Shown here one piece after another: positions 36,515 through 45,695 of a DNA stretch of 64,000 bases. Origin of the DNA: Ciceribacter lividus (GTDB lineage Bacteria; Pseudomonadota; Alphaproteobacteria; Rhizobiales; Rhizobiaceae); assembly GCF_003337715.1 (NCBI RefSeq), contig NZ_QPIX01000002.1, forward strand, positions 338,767 through 402,766. Direction: 5' to 3'. The stretch's first letter is position 1. Each line of letters begins with the position of its first letter. Below the pieces are notes generated by a model. The model did not search any database. It saw only the letters and a list, made by a program, of their open reading frames with translations, and was not told the DNA's origin. A program made the position numbers and the translations under genes.

Positions 36515-37087
36515 CTACCGTTTCGAACCTGCGTTACAACGCTGAATATGAAGCCGCGCAGATTTCAGGATGTCCTCCGCCAGTTCCGGTTGGTCAACGA
36601 TGCGCGATAGCAGCATCGCACCGATCATGGTCGCCCAGGTGCCGATGGCCTCTATCCGCTTCCCTTCAGGGTCGTCATTCCCTGCTTTTTGTGTGAAGTC
36701 CTCGATCTGATCGGCAATCGCCTGTGTCAGCATGCGACGCGTCGGCTCGGAGGAGCGTGCCATCTCTGTTCCAAGTGCGGCGAAAACGCATCCGCTGCCG
36801 GGCGTGTTACGATGGCTGGTGCTGAGATAAGCCTTCGCAAGGGTTTGCAGATCGTTTGCCGGGAGCAGAGGGGCGCGTGCGTTCGCCTCGAACACGTCGG
36901 CCAGTGCCTCCTTAACCAGTTCATCCTTGCTACTGAAATGGCGCGGAAAACCGCCATGAGTGAGGCCTGCGCCCTCCATGATCTCGGCGACGGTAACGCC
37001 ATCAATGCCGCGTTCGCGAAAGAGTTTTGCCGCCGAGCGAACGATGGCCTGGCGGCTCTCGGCCTTCTGTTTCTGACTTCTCGCCAT
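36515..37087 (-). CDS. TetR/AcrR family regulator of the SDR cassette
   Basis: This 190-residue protein starts at ATG 37087 after GGAG; a TTG seven codons upstream is less likely. The helix-turn-helix is in RQAIVRSAAKLFRERGIDGV and EIMEGAGLTHGGFPRHFSSKD. The C-terminal half contains SGCVFAALGTEMARSSEP, of TetR_C (YjdC/NemR-like) type, with a Cys that might react with electrophiles. It is divergent from an SDR gene, with two similar 20-base inverted repeats in the gap, implying autoregulation and control of the cassette. Confidence 0.9.
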   Translation of the reverse strand: MARSQKQKAESRQAIVRSAAKLFRERGIDGVTVAEIMEGAGLTHGGFPRHFSSKDELVKEALADVFEANARAPLLPANDLQTLAKAYLSTSHRNTPGSGCVFAALGTEMARSSEPTRRMLTQAIADQIEDFTQKAGNDDPEGKRIEAIGTWATMIGAMLLSRIVDQPELAEDILKSARLHIQRCNAGSKR

Positions 37088-37114
37088 AAGAAATTTCTCC
37101 TGTTTCAAAAAATA

Positions 37115-37134
37115 TAGATGACAGCGAACATCTT
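37115..37134. promoter_or_regulatory. Operator-like inverted repeat, copy 1 (imperfect)
   Basis: TAGATGACAGCGAACATCTT has outer arms resembling those of the copy at 37141 (TAGATGA ... CATCT). It lies 28 bases before the tetR start on the minus side. Confidence 0.55.
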
Positions 37135-37140
37135 TTCAAT

Positions 37141-37160
37141 TAGATGATGATCGTCATCTA
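37141..37160. promoter_or_regulatory. Operator-like inverted repeat, copy 2 (near-perfect)
   Basis: TAGATGATGATCGTCATCTA is a 20-base palindrome with one mismatched pair, centred on GATC. It lies 38 bases before the first SDR gene. Copy 1 starts 26 bases earlier. Two sites between divergent genes fit a TetR dimer pair. Confidence 0.7.
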
Positions 37161-37197
37161 CATTCTGGCTCTTATCCAGGCGTTACGGAGAATTGAA

Positions 37198-37971
37198 ATG
37201 CAAACAGCTCTCATCACAGGCGCTTCCGCCGGTATCGGCGCCGTCTATGCGCGTCGCTTCGCTAGTCGCGGCTTCAATCTCGTGCTCGTGGCACGTTCCT
37301 CGGAGAAGCTTGAGGATCTCTCGGCAGAAATCGCTTCCACCCATGCGGTTGAGGTTGAGATCCTTTCTGCCGACCTCACAAATCCCGCGCAGTTGGCCGC
37401 GGTTTCGGAGCGCTTGTCCAAGGGTGACATCGACGTTCTGGTCAACAATGCAGGCGCGGCACTTCTTGGGACCTTCGAGGAGGCCGATGCCGCTGCGATG
37501 GAACGTCTTCTTGCCCTCAACGTCACCGCGCCCACTCTTCTAGCATCCGCCGTTGTTCCCGGCATGGTCAAGCGTGGCAGCGGTGCGATCATCAATCTTG
37601 GTTCCGTCGTCTCCCTCATGCCGCAATATTTCCCCGGCATCTACTCGGCCACGAAGTCCTACATGCTGACCTTATCCCAGGGGCTTTCCGCGGAAGTGGG
37701 GCAGAAGGGAGTTTATGTCCAGGCGGTATTGCCGGCGGCAACCCGGACGGAGATCTGGGAAAAGGCAGGTGCCGACCTGTCGCAGATCCCCAATGTCATG
37801 GAAGTGGACGACCTCGTCGATGCTGCCTTGGTTGGTTTCGATCTTCGCGAAGCTGTGACCATTCCGCCGCTCGCTGATGCCGGTCTGTGGGACGCCCTTG
37901 AGCAGGCGCGTGCAGTCTTCCCGTCCGGTCTAGGGGGCTCGCCGGCAGCCCGCTACCTCAACCACTCCTGA
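37198..37971 (+). CDS. Short-chain dehydrogenase/reductase (first of cassette)
   Basis: This 257-residue classical SDR has cofactor motif TGASAGIGAVYARR near residue 7, NNAGAA near 83, the catalytic Ser in INLGSVVSLMP, and YSATK (Tyr and Lys) near 150. An Arg after the first strand (VARSS) suggests NADP preference. The start at 37198 has GGAG seven bases upstream. It is the first gene of a run SDR, alpha/beta hydrolase, SDR, divergent from a TetR. The substrate is unknown. Confidence 0.92.
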   Translation: MQTALITGASAGIGAVYARRFASRGFNLVLVARSSEKLEDLSAEIASTHAVEVEILSADLTNPAQLAAVSERLSKGDIDVLVNNAGAALLGTFEEADAAAMERLLALNVTAPTLLASAVVPGMVKRGSGAIINLGSVVSLMPQYFPGIYSATKSYMLTLSQGLSAEVGQKGVYVQAVLPAATRTEIWEKAGADLSQIPNVMEVDDLVDAALVGFDLREAVTIPPLADAGLWDALEQARAVFPSGLGGSPAARYLNHS

Positions 37972-38004
37972 TCGCTTTGGCTCCGAGCTCCAAAGGAAAA
38001 CCCC

Positions 38005-38940
38005 ATGATCTCTCAATCTCGTCGTTCAGTTCTCGCGACCGCCGCAGCAACCGCGGCTGTTCTCTCCATGCCGCTCGCCGGACAGGCGGCAGAGCGTTCA
38101 CTCTCCGCCCCGACGAAATTCCTTGAAGCCAAGGGACGGCGTCTCGCCTATCGTACAGTTGGTACCGGTAGGCCTTTGGTTCTTTGCAATCGCTTTCGTG
38201 GCGTTCTCGATCTCTGGGATCCAGCCTTCATCGACGGTTTGGCTGACCAAGGTTTCCAGGTCATCACGTTTGACTATTCGGGGCTTGGCAAGTCGACCGG
38301 CGAAAAATCCTACAACCCGATGTCTCTCGCCCAGGATACCGTCGACCTCATCGCCGGGCTCGGGCTGGAGGATTTTGCCATTGGTGGCTGGTCGATCGGC
38401 GGCATTACGGCCCAGATTGTCCTGGCAATGACGGGCGACAAGGCAAGCCACGTCGTTCTGCTTGCGACGACGCCTCCCGGTCATTTGGTCAAGTCGGGTG
38501 AACAGCTGTTCTATGACACCGCTGCAAAACCCGGAACCAATCTCGATCAGTTCACGACAGTGTTTTTCGAGCCGAGCGATGCGGTGAGCCGCGAAGCGTC
38601 GAAACGCTCCTTCGAGCGGATCATGGCTCGCAAAGAAGATCGCAGCCCGGATGTGCCGGCGGACTGGGCAATTGCGCAGATCGGCAACACGCCGCGTAAC
38701 CCGCTGTTTCCGGCTGAACAGATCCTTGATCTGCTGAAGGTCACAAAAACGCCGATCCTGCATCTTGGCGGCGACCACGATATCGTGATGCCCGTCGAGA
38801 ACTGGTATGCGCTCAACAATCAGCTCCCGACTTTGCACCTGATTACCTATCCCCGCGTCGGACACGGCCCACACCACCAATACCCTGAATTGGCGGCCGC
38901 TCAAATCGGAGCCTTCGTCAAAAATACCCGCAAGAGCTAG
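38005..38940 (+). CDS. Alpha/beta hydrolase with twin-arginine signal
   Basis: This 311-residue protein begins ISQSRRSVLATAAATAAVL, a twin-arginine-like signal ending AGQAAE, so it is probably exported folded. The hydrolase domain has a region near residue 45 (YRTVGTGRPLVLCNRFRG), the nucleophile elbow GWSIGG near residue 130, an acid residue in LHLGGDHDIVMP, and the His in RVGHGPHHQYPE. It resembles haloperoxidase/esterase-type hydrolases. It sits between two SDR genes in a TetR-controlled cassette. Confidence 0.88.
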   Translation: MISQSRRSVLATAAATAAVLSMPLAGQAAERSLSAPTKFLEAKGRRLAYRTVGTGRPLVLCNRFRGVLDLWDPAFIDGLADQGFQVITFDYSGLGKSTGEKSYNPMSLAQDTVDLIAGLGLEDFAIGGWSIGGITAQIVLAMTGDKASHVVLLATTPPGHLVKSGEQLFYDTAAKPGTNLDQFTTVFFEPSDAVSREASKRSFERIMARKEDRSPDVPADWAIAQIGNTPRNPLFPAEQILDLLKVTKTPILHLGGDHDIVMPVENWYALNNQLPTLHLITYPRVGHGPHHQYPELAAAQIGAFVKNTRKS

Positions 38941-39036
38941 ATTCCCCTGGCCGGTTCTCTCGCTCGAGAACCGGCTGCCCAACAACCAGATCTATGTAGC
39001 TGGCACCGGGCTCGGCACAATCCAAGGATTCACATT

Positions 39037-39852
39037 ATGTCAAATTACACTCCCGTTGCGCTCGTCACGGGCGCGTCCGGCGGCATCGGATTTGAGACGG
39101 CCAAAGCTCTGCGCAGCGCCGGTTATACCGTTTTCGGCACCAGCCGAAGAGCGTCCGAAGGCGCGAGTATTGATGGCATCAGCCTGTTGCCCTGCGACGT
39201 GACCGATGACGCTTCGGTGGCGGCGCTGGTCACGCAGCTCGTGGAAAAGGCGGGGCGGATCGATGTCCTCGTGAATAATGCCGGCGGAGCGCTGATAGCC
39301 GCCGCCGAGGAATCGTCCGTTGATCAGGCCAAGGCGCTTTTCGATCTGAATGTCTTTGGTGTGATCCGCATGACCAATGCGGTGCTCCCCATCATGCGGT
39401 CGCAGCGCAGCGGCCGGATCATCAATATCGGATCGGTTGTCGGTTTCGTGCCGAGCCCGTTTTCGGCGCTTTACGCAGCAACTAAGCATGCCGTCGAGGG
39501 CTATTCGCAGTCGCTTGATCATGAGGTTCGCAATCTCGGGATCCGGGTTCTGTTGATCGAGCCCGCTTTCACGCGCACGTCGCTGGATCACAATGCGACC
39601 GGTCCGGATCGGAAACTTGCCGTCTACGACGAGCAGCGCAACGCGATGGTCGGCGTTTGGCAACAGGCCATAAAGACTGGTGATCCGCCTCAGGTCGTGG
39701 CGGGGGCCGTGGTCGCTGCAGTGAGCGACAAGAAGCCCAAACTGCAGAATCCCGCAACCAAGATGGCTCGCCAGCTTTTCCTGCTGCGCCGCTTGGTGCC
39801 GGCTAATGCCTTCGACAAGAGCCTGCGGAAGCACATGAAGCTTCGGGCGTGA
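39037..39852 (+). CDS. Short-chain dehydrogenase/reductase (last of cassette)
   Basis: This 271-residue classical SDR has TGASGGIGFETAKALRSAGY (cofactor), NNAGGA near residue 87, the catalytic Ser in INIGSVVGFVPSP and YAATKHAVEGYSQSLDHE with Tyr and Lys. The Arg pair in GTSRRASE suggests NADP. It is the third gene of the cassette. About 96 bases separate it from the hydrolase gene, so an extra promoter is possible. Substrate unknown. Confidence 0.92.
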   Translation: MSNYTPVALVTGASGGIGFETAKALRSAGYTVFGTSRRASEGASIDGISLLPCDVTDDASVAALVTQLVEKAGRIDVLVNNAGGALIAAAEESSVDQAKALFDLNVFGVIRMTNAVLPIMRSQRSGRIINIGSVVGFVPSPFSALYAATKHAVEGYSQSLDHEVRNLGIRVLLIEPAFTRTSLDHNATGPDRKLAVYDEQRNAMVGVWQQAIKTGDPPQVVAGAVVAAVSDKKPKLQNPATKMARQLFLLRRLVPANAFDKSLRKHMKLRA

Positions 39853-39961
39853 TTCAACGTGGGAATTGGCCTAGGCAATACCCCACGCCTCGTCGCGTGA
39901 AGGTACCGCACAGCTAACCACCTCTTCTCCGGCGTTGATCCGTCGCGACCGGTCGTGGACC

Positions 39962-40846
39962 TTAGGACGCAGCCTTCGCGAGGAACTGCCGCGAGGCATA
40001 GAGCGCGATGGCCGCGGCATTGGAGACGTTGAGCGACTTGATCGCCCCCGGCATGTCGAGCCGGGCGAGCGCATTGACGGTCTCGCGCGTCTTCTGGCGC
40101 AGGCCTTTTCCTTCCGAGCCGAGCACGAGAGCGATCTTGTCGCCGCGGAAGGTACCCTCGAGCGGGGCCGGCCCTTCCGAATCGAGTCCGATGGAATAGA
40201 AGCCGAGCCGGTGCAGCTCGCCGAGCGCATCCGCCAGATTGGTGATCTGGATATAGGGGATGAGTTCGAGGGCGCCGGAGGCCGATTTCGCAAGCACGCC
40301 CGATTCGGTCGGGCTGTGGCGCTGGGTGGTGATCACCGCGCCGGCGTTGAACGCGACGGCCGACCGCATGATCGCGCCGACATTATGGGGGTCCGTCACC
40401 TGGTCGAGCACGAGGAGGAGCGGACTTTCCCTCAGCGCTTCCAGACGCCGGACGGGCAGGGGACGTGTCTCGATCATCACGCCCTGATGGATGGCGTCCG
40501 GGCCGAGCATCTTGTCGATCTCCTGCGGCGAGACGATTTCCACAGGAAAGGGCAGCGTCTCGGGAGGGCCGATTTCGAGCCGGGCCAGCGCGTTCTGGGT
40601 CACCGAGAGCTTGATGATCCGGCGCTCCGGATTGTCGATCGCCGCGCGGACTGTGTGCAGGCCGTAAAGATAGACCTGCTCGGGAGCGAGCTGCGGCGGT
40701 GTCCAGCCTTCGGCCGATTTCTTCCGCTTCTGCGGCGTCGGAGTGGGGATTTCGCCCCTTTCGCGCTTGGCGTCGCGCACCTGCCGGCGCAGGGTGGCGT
40801 AGTGGGTGTCGCGGGCGGTTCTGTCTTTGGAAGTGTCTTTGGCCAT
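39962..40846 (-). CDS. rlmB: TrmH/SpoU-family rRNA 2'-O-methyltransferase (RlmB-like)
   Basis: This 294-residue SPOUT methyltransferase has a basic N-terminal tail (residues 1-55, KDTSKDRTARDTHY then QKRKKS) and an RNA-binding domain from VYLYGLHTVRAAIDNP. The SPOUT catalytic domain follows: LDQVTDPHNVGAIMRSA (motif 1), LVLGSEGKGLRQ (motif 2) and MPGAIKSLNVSNAAAIALY (motif 3, knotted SAM site). RlmB methylates G2251 in the 23S rRNA P-loop. The basic extension makes it longer than the E. coli enzyme. Confidence 0.92.
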   Translation of the reverse strand: MAKDTSKDRTARDTHYATLRRQVRDAKRERGEIPTPTPQKRKKSAEGWTPPQLAPEQVYLYGLHTVRAAIDNPERRIIKLSVTQNALARLEIGPPETLPFPVEIVSPQEIDKMLGPDAIHQGVMIETRPLPVRRLEALRESPLLLVLDQVTDPHNVGAIMRSAVAFNAGAVITTQRHSPTESGVLAKSASGALELIPYIQITNLADALGELHRLGFYSIGLDSEGPAPLEGTFRGDKIALVLGSEGKGLRQKTRETVNALARLDMPGAIKSLNVSNAAAIALYASRQFLAKAAS

Positions 40847-40950
40847 GCGGCTTTATAGCGACGAAGTCTTCCGGCGGATAGAGGTGCCCGGCGGCGAGGG
40901 TGTTTTTGCGAGGTGCGGAAAAATTTCGAAAAAATTCATCGGACATCGTG

Positions 40951-40979
40951 TTGACATCGACCTGCAGGGCCGTCATATA
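40951..40979 (+). promoter_or_regulatory. Promoter of the tRNA-Tyr/tRNA-Gly/tuf unit
   Basis: TTGACA (40951-40956) and CATATA (40974-40979) are 17 bases apart, about 70 bases before tRNA-Tyr. The perfect -35 fits a strong housekeeping promoter for stable RNA. Confidence 0.8.
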
Positions 40980-41051
40980 CCCGCCGCAGATCACGGGGCG
41001 TCGCTCCCGAGGATCTGGAGAAAGCTTGGTCGCTTGATCCGGTCGGAGACT

Positions 41052-41136
41052 GGAGGGATGCCCGAGTGGTTAAAGGGGACGGACTGTAAATCCGTTGGCT
41101 CAGCCTACGTTGGTTCAAATCCAACTCCCTCCACCA
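41052..41136 (+). tRNA. tRNA-Tyr (anticodon GTA)
   Basis: A class II tRNA of 85 bases with encoded CCA. The acceptor GGAGGGA pairs with TCCCTCC, the anticodon loop CTGTAAA carries GTA, there is a long variable arm (TTGGCTCAGCCTAC region), and the T-arm contains GTTCAAATC. It is followed after 22 bases by tRNA-Gly, then tuf, the order seen in many Proteobacteria. Confidence 0.97.
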
Positions 41137-41158
41137 TTCCGACATCGGATCGAACACC

Positions 41159-41232
41159 GCGGGTATAGCTCAATGGTAGAGCAGCAGCCTTCCAAGCTGA
41201 ATACGCGGGTTCGATTCCCGCTACCCGCTCCA
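41159..41232 (+). tRNA. tRNA-Gly (anticodon TCC)
   Basis: A cloverleaf of 74 bases with encoded CCA. Acceptor GCGGGTA pairs with TACCCGC, the D-loop is AGCTCAATGGTAGAGC, the anticodon loop CTTCCAA carries TCC, and the T-arm is GCGGGTTCGATTCCCGC. It is 222 bases upstream of tuf. Confidence 0.97.
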
Positions 41233-41454
41233 ACCGCACCGCCCGACCGAAACCGCTGAATTCTCTGGCCTGTCGCCTCCGCAGTTCCTGCCCCGCTTTC
41301 GTTTATGCAGGGCTCCAGCCGTCTCCGCATCGCGCGTGCAGCGGCCTTTGTCGCACCGAGCAAATAGGTCTTGCGCAATTGCTGCGAAAGCCTTAAACGG
41401 CGGCACTAAACCCGTTTGCCGGGTCAACCATTTACGATCATAGGAAGCATTCAA

Positions 41455-42630
<1,176 letters not shown>

Positions 42631-42703
42631 TAATCGAGCGAGAGGCCGAAAGCTGCCGACGCATTGAAGTGGTGCAAATGGCGCGCAAGCGCGATTTGCA
42701 CAC

Positions 42704-42736
42704 GGCGCCGGCATCGTCGCCTCGATCATCGAGTAA
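42704..42736 (+). pseudogene. Relic of a tuf 3' end (last ten codons plus stop)
   Basis: These 33 bases encode [10 protein letters not shown] and a stop, exactly the EF-Tu C-terminus. They match the end of tuf at 42598-42630 except for three synonymous third-position differences (ATC ATC GAG here, ATT ATT GAA in tuf). The copies are separated by 73 bases. This looks like the 3' end of a former tuf allele left behind by recombination. Confidence 0.85.
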
Positions 42737-42778
42737 TCGATCATCAAGTAGATTTCGGTTCCCGCAATGGACCGACAG

Positions 42779-42802
42779 AACCCCGCCGGAAACGGCGGGG
42801 TT
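42779..42802 (+). terminator. Rho-independent terminator of the tRNA-tuf unit
   Basis: A ten-base stem, AACCCCGCCG with its complement, and a GAAA tetraloop are followed by a T-containing tail (TTCTTGCGTTT). It lies after the tuf relic, so the original tuf transcript probably ended here. Confidence 0.88.
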
Positions 42803-43018
42803 CTTGCGTTTGAGAGTGAATGGGACGCCGACGGCGTTTTGCGGCTGGATGCGGATGATGCGACAGGCCACCTGCGGGACGCATGGCTGCATTGGCATGC
42901 GGATATTGGCCAAGGCGGCGAATTATGTGTAGAAGAGTGACTCCCGATCGTTCTGCCCGTCGACAAGTCGATGTCGATCTCGCGGGCCATCAATCTCACT
43001 CGATTTCAGGAGAACGGA

Positions 43019-43711
43019 ATGCTGGATAAGACTGCGCGCATCTATATCGGTTTCGACTCGAACGAGGTGGCCGCCTATCATGTTCTGGCGCAGAGCATCA
43101 TTCAGCATTCGACGATCCCCGTCGTCTTCTCTCCGATCGTGCTCGGCCATCTCGGCGGACTCTTCGAGCGCGAGCGCAATTCCCTTCAGTCGACGGAGTT
43201 TTCGTTCTCGCGCTTCATGGTTCCTTACCTGAGCGACTACGAAGGCTGGAGCATGTTCATCGACTGCGACATGCTCGCCCGCGCGGACATCGCGGAACTC
43301 TGGGCCTTGCGAGACGATCGCTATACCGTGATGTGCGTGAAGCACGACTATCAGCCGAAGATCGACACGAAGTTCCTCGGGCAGACCCAGACCAAGTACG
43401 AGAAGAAGAACTGGTCGAGCGTCATCCTTTTCAATAATGCGAAGTGCCGGGCGCTGACGCCGGACTATGTGAACTCGGCGACCGGTCTGCAGCTGCATCA
43501 GTTCAAATGGCTGGAGAGCGACGACCAGATCGGCGACCTGCCGGTTACCTGGAACTATCTCGTCAACGAATACGAATACAGGCCCGATGCCAAGATTGTC
43601 CATTTCACCGATGGCGGCCCGTATTTCGACGAATACCGTAACTGCGACTATGCCGAAGAGTGGTTCGCCATGCGGGACCGTGTTCTTTTCGTTCGCCAGC
43701 GAGAGTCCTGA
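43019..43711 (+). CDS. Glycosyltransferase, GT-A fold (GT8-like)
   Basis: This 230-residue protein starts RIYIGFDSNEVAAYHVLAQS, typical of GT8-like sugar transferases. It has the metal-binding DxD in MFIDCDMLARADI (Asp82 and Asp84). Other blocks are WSSVILFNNAKCRALTPDYV and LESDDQIGDLPVTWNYLVNE, with IVHFTDGGPYFDEY for the late metal-ligand His. The product has no signal or membrane segment, so it is likely cytoplasmic, acting on a nucleotide-sugar. The start at 43019 follows CAGGAG. It pairs with the next gene. Confidence 0.8.
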   Translation: MLDKTARIYIGFDSNEVAAYHVLAQSIIQHSTIPVVFSPIVLGHLGGLFERERNSLQSTEFSFSRFMVPYLSDYEGWSMFIDCDMLARADIAELWALRDDRYTVMCVKHDYQPKIDTKFLGQTQTKYEKKNWSSVILFNNAKCRALTPDYVNSATGLQLHQFKWLESDDQIGDLPVTWNYLVNEYEYRPDAKIVHFTDGGPYFDEYRNCDYAEEWFAMRDRVLFVRQRES

Positions 43712-43714
43712 TTG

Positions 43715-44587
43715 ATGTCTGCTGATTCCGTTTCGTCCGCCGCGGCGCCCGGCGCCGCCGAAATCGCCGACTGGCCTGCGTTTTTTTCGCGATATTCGCA
43801 CATCGTCCTCGTCGCCAACAGCGACCAGGCGCAACTCGGGAAAATGAAGGCGAGCCTGCCGGACACGGCGCTGTTCGTGTTCTTCAACAAGGTCTATAAG
43901 GTTCTCGATGCGCCGTTTGACGGAAACGCGCTGCTCGTCGCCCGAAGCGGTTCCGTCGGCGCCAATATCGTCTATCGCCGTGAAGTGGCGGAGGTTCTGG
44001 GATATTTCCCCGGTGATCGCTTTGCCGGTGTCGTCAATCTTCGCGTCGATCCGGGTGAGCGATTCAGCCGTCCGGACGAGTTCGAAGGCGCGTCCGTCCG
44101 GCATCTTGATCTCGCGTCCTACTTTTCCGACTTCTATTCTCCGGGCCGAATACCGACCAGCGGCTTCGCGCTGGCTGTCTGGCTGGCGGAGCTTAGATTG
44201 GGCCGTCCGGTCATGATCACCGGCTTTTCCGCTCGTAGAAGCGCGAGATGGAAACTCTTCCACCAGCACGACTGGACGCTGGAACAGGTGATCCTGCGTC
44301 TGTTGATCCGGGGTGGTCTCGTCGTTTCTTCAGAGAAGGCCGACATCAACCCCTACGCGGCGCTTGCGCGGCGCTTTCCGGAACTGAATGCGACCGAGGC
44401 GGTGTTCACCGGCGTCGAGGTGCTGTCGGAGAGGCTGGAGGGGGCCAATCACGAGATCGACCGGCTATTCTCCTACACCAAGGTCGGTCGCGCCATACAC
44501 ACCTTCAGCCGTTGGCTGAAGCCAAAGAAGCGGAAAGTCAGGCTGGCGGAAAAGTTGCGCGCAACCGAGCAGAACGGCGGCGCTTGA
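43715..44587 (+). CDS. Uncharacterised protein, possibly sialyltransferase-fold glycosyltransferase
   Basis: This 290-residue protein begins four bases after the upstream stop. I cannot assign it firmly. The pattern IVLVANSDQ (residues 30-38), PTSGFALAVWLAEL (147-160), VMITGF (166-171) and FHQHDWTLE (182-190) resembles the nucleotide-sugar and catalytic-His motifs of GT29/GT42 sialyltransferases, spaced similarly. The C-terminal 40 residues are basic (RWLKPKKRKVRLAEKLR), which may bind membrane or polymer. Pairing with a GT-A enzyme supports a role in surface polysaccharide. Confidence 0.5.
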   Translation: MSADSVSSAAAPGAAEIADWPAFFSRYSHIVLVANSDQAQLGKMKASLPDTALFVFFNKVYKVLDAPFDGNALLVARSGSVGANIVYRREVAEVLGYFPGDRFAGVVNLRVDPGERFSRPDEFEGASVRHLDLASYFSDFYSPGRIPTSGFALAVWLAELRLGRPVMITGFSARRSARWKLFHQHDWTLEQVILRLLIRGGLVVSSEKADINPYAALARRFPELNATEAVFTGVEVLSERLEGANHEIDRLFSYTKVGRAIHTFSRWLKPKKRKVRLAEKLRATEQNGGA

Positions 44588-44660
44588 TGTTCGGTTCGGT
44601 CGTATGACCGGCTGCACTGTCGGAAATCCGATGCGACAGCGAAACCGGATACAGCGCTGA
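44588..44660. other. Spacer after the glycosyltransferase pair
   Basis: About 70 bases, no feature seen. It leads into a stretch that looks like degraded coding sequence. Confidence 0.4.
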
Positions 44661-45161
44661 AGTCTGCCTTTCGGTACGGTGCGTGCCGACGAAGACCGGC
44701 CGCTCATCTGGAATGTCTCGAAGGGTAGGGGATCGTGCCTTCTGGTTCCGGACCGGGTTGCGCTGGTCCGGCAGGCGCTTTCGCTTTCGTAGAGCGCGCA
44801 GTGGTCGGCGACGCCCGCAGTCGACGTTGCCGCTTTCCGGGCGCTGGAGGCGAATACCATCGCCGGGCAGTCGGTCGGCTTCGTCGCGCGGCAATCGGTG
44901 AACTTTGATCTCGCCGACATCGGCTCGTCCTTGCGAACGGACGGCTTCCTCGATGGAGGTAGCCGCGCTGCCCATGCGAAACTGGGTGTGGAAAAGAAGC
45001 GGTCGAGGGGCGTTACGCTCTCCGCCGACCTCTCCGACCCGTTCAGCGCGACCGTCGCCACGGTCGGCGCCCGCGTCCAGCGTCACTGGTGGGCGTCAAA
45101 GATCGTTTCGGCCTGTCGAAAAAGAAAAAACAGGCTTGCCAATCGTTTCGGCTCACCTTAA
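44661..45161 (+). pseudogene. Possible degraded coding sequence
   Basis: One plus-strand frame is open from 44661 to 45158 apart from a single TAG at 44790-44792, and it keeps the G/C-rich third positions seen in genes of this genome. It reads RPLIWNVSKGRGSCLLVPDR before the stop and AFRALEANTIAGQSVGFVAR after it. It has no convincing start codon at its left end, and I do not recognise the family. In a G/C-rich genome long open frames occur by chance, so this is tentative. Confidence 0.35.
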
Positions 45162-45218
45162 AGGGAGCGCCATGCCAGCGCGCAGGACGTGGTTTGACGC
45201 CGCGTCGGTGCCGGATCT

Positions 45219-45294
<76 letters not shown>

Positions 45295-45478
45295 TGTCCC
45301 TTTCGAAGAGGACGAAGAACCGCGTGCCCGAGAGTTTCGGGCGGGCCGGCAAAAATTTGCATGATATCGATTTCGCTCTTGTGAAATACGGAATCGGTGT
45401 TTATGTAGGGTGAAACAGACACGCGGTGCGTGGGGCTGATATAGTCGGCTTTACGCGCCGTAAAAGCGTGGGCAATAG

Positions 45479-45679
45479 ATGGCATCCAAGACAAATCCGT
45501 TTGCGTTTCTGCAGCAGGTTCGCTCCGAGACGAACAAGGTGACATGGCCCACTCGTCGCGAGACGATGATCTCCACGGCCATGGTCCTCTTCATGGTGCT
45601 TTTTGCGGCGCTGTTTTTCTTTTCGGCGGATCAGATCATCGGTTGGCTTATCGGCCTGGTGCTGAGCGTCGGTAACTAA
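45479..45679 (+). CDS. secE: Preprotein translocase subunit SecE
   Basis: This 66-residue protein is the short, single-helix form of SecE typical of Alphaproteobacteria. It has the conserved amphipathic stretch FLQQVRSETNKVTWPTRRET followed by one membrane segment (MVLFMVLFAALFFFSADQII). It clamps SecY in the inner-membrane translocon. nusG starts 16 bases downstream, as in most bacteria. Confidence 0.97.
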   Translation: MASKTNPFAFLQQVRSETNKVTWPTRRETMISTAMVLFMVLFAALFFFSADQIIGWLIGLVLSVGN

Positions 45680-45695
45680 TCGGGCGGAGACGGAC

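Larger units (their letters stand above)
42631..43018. other. Spacer after tuf with tuf-end relic and terminator
   Basis: About 390 bases without a gene. It holds a 33-base second copy of the tuf 3' end (listed separately) and a strong terminator. The last 200 bases carry no feature that I recognise other than the ribosome site CAGGAG for the next gene. Confidence 0.6.

Noticed and set aside
44465..45086. Two long minus-strand frames over the degraded stretch after the glycosyltransferase genes
   Set aside because: Codon composition favours the plus frame, and the minus products show no family features.
45194..45218. TTGACG with TCTAGG as a promoter of tRNA-Trp
   Set aside because: The -10 would abut the tRNA start, leaving no room for a leader, and it is a poor match.
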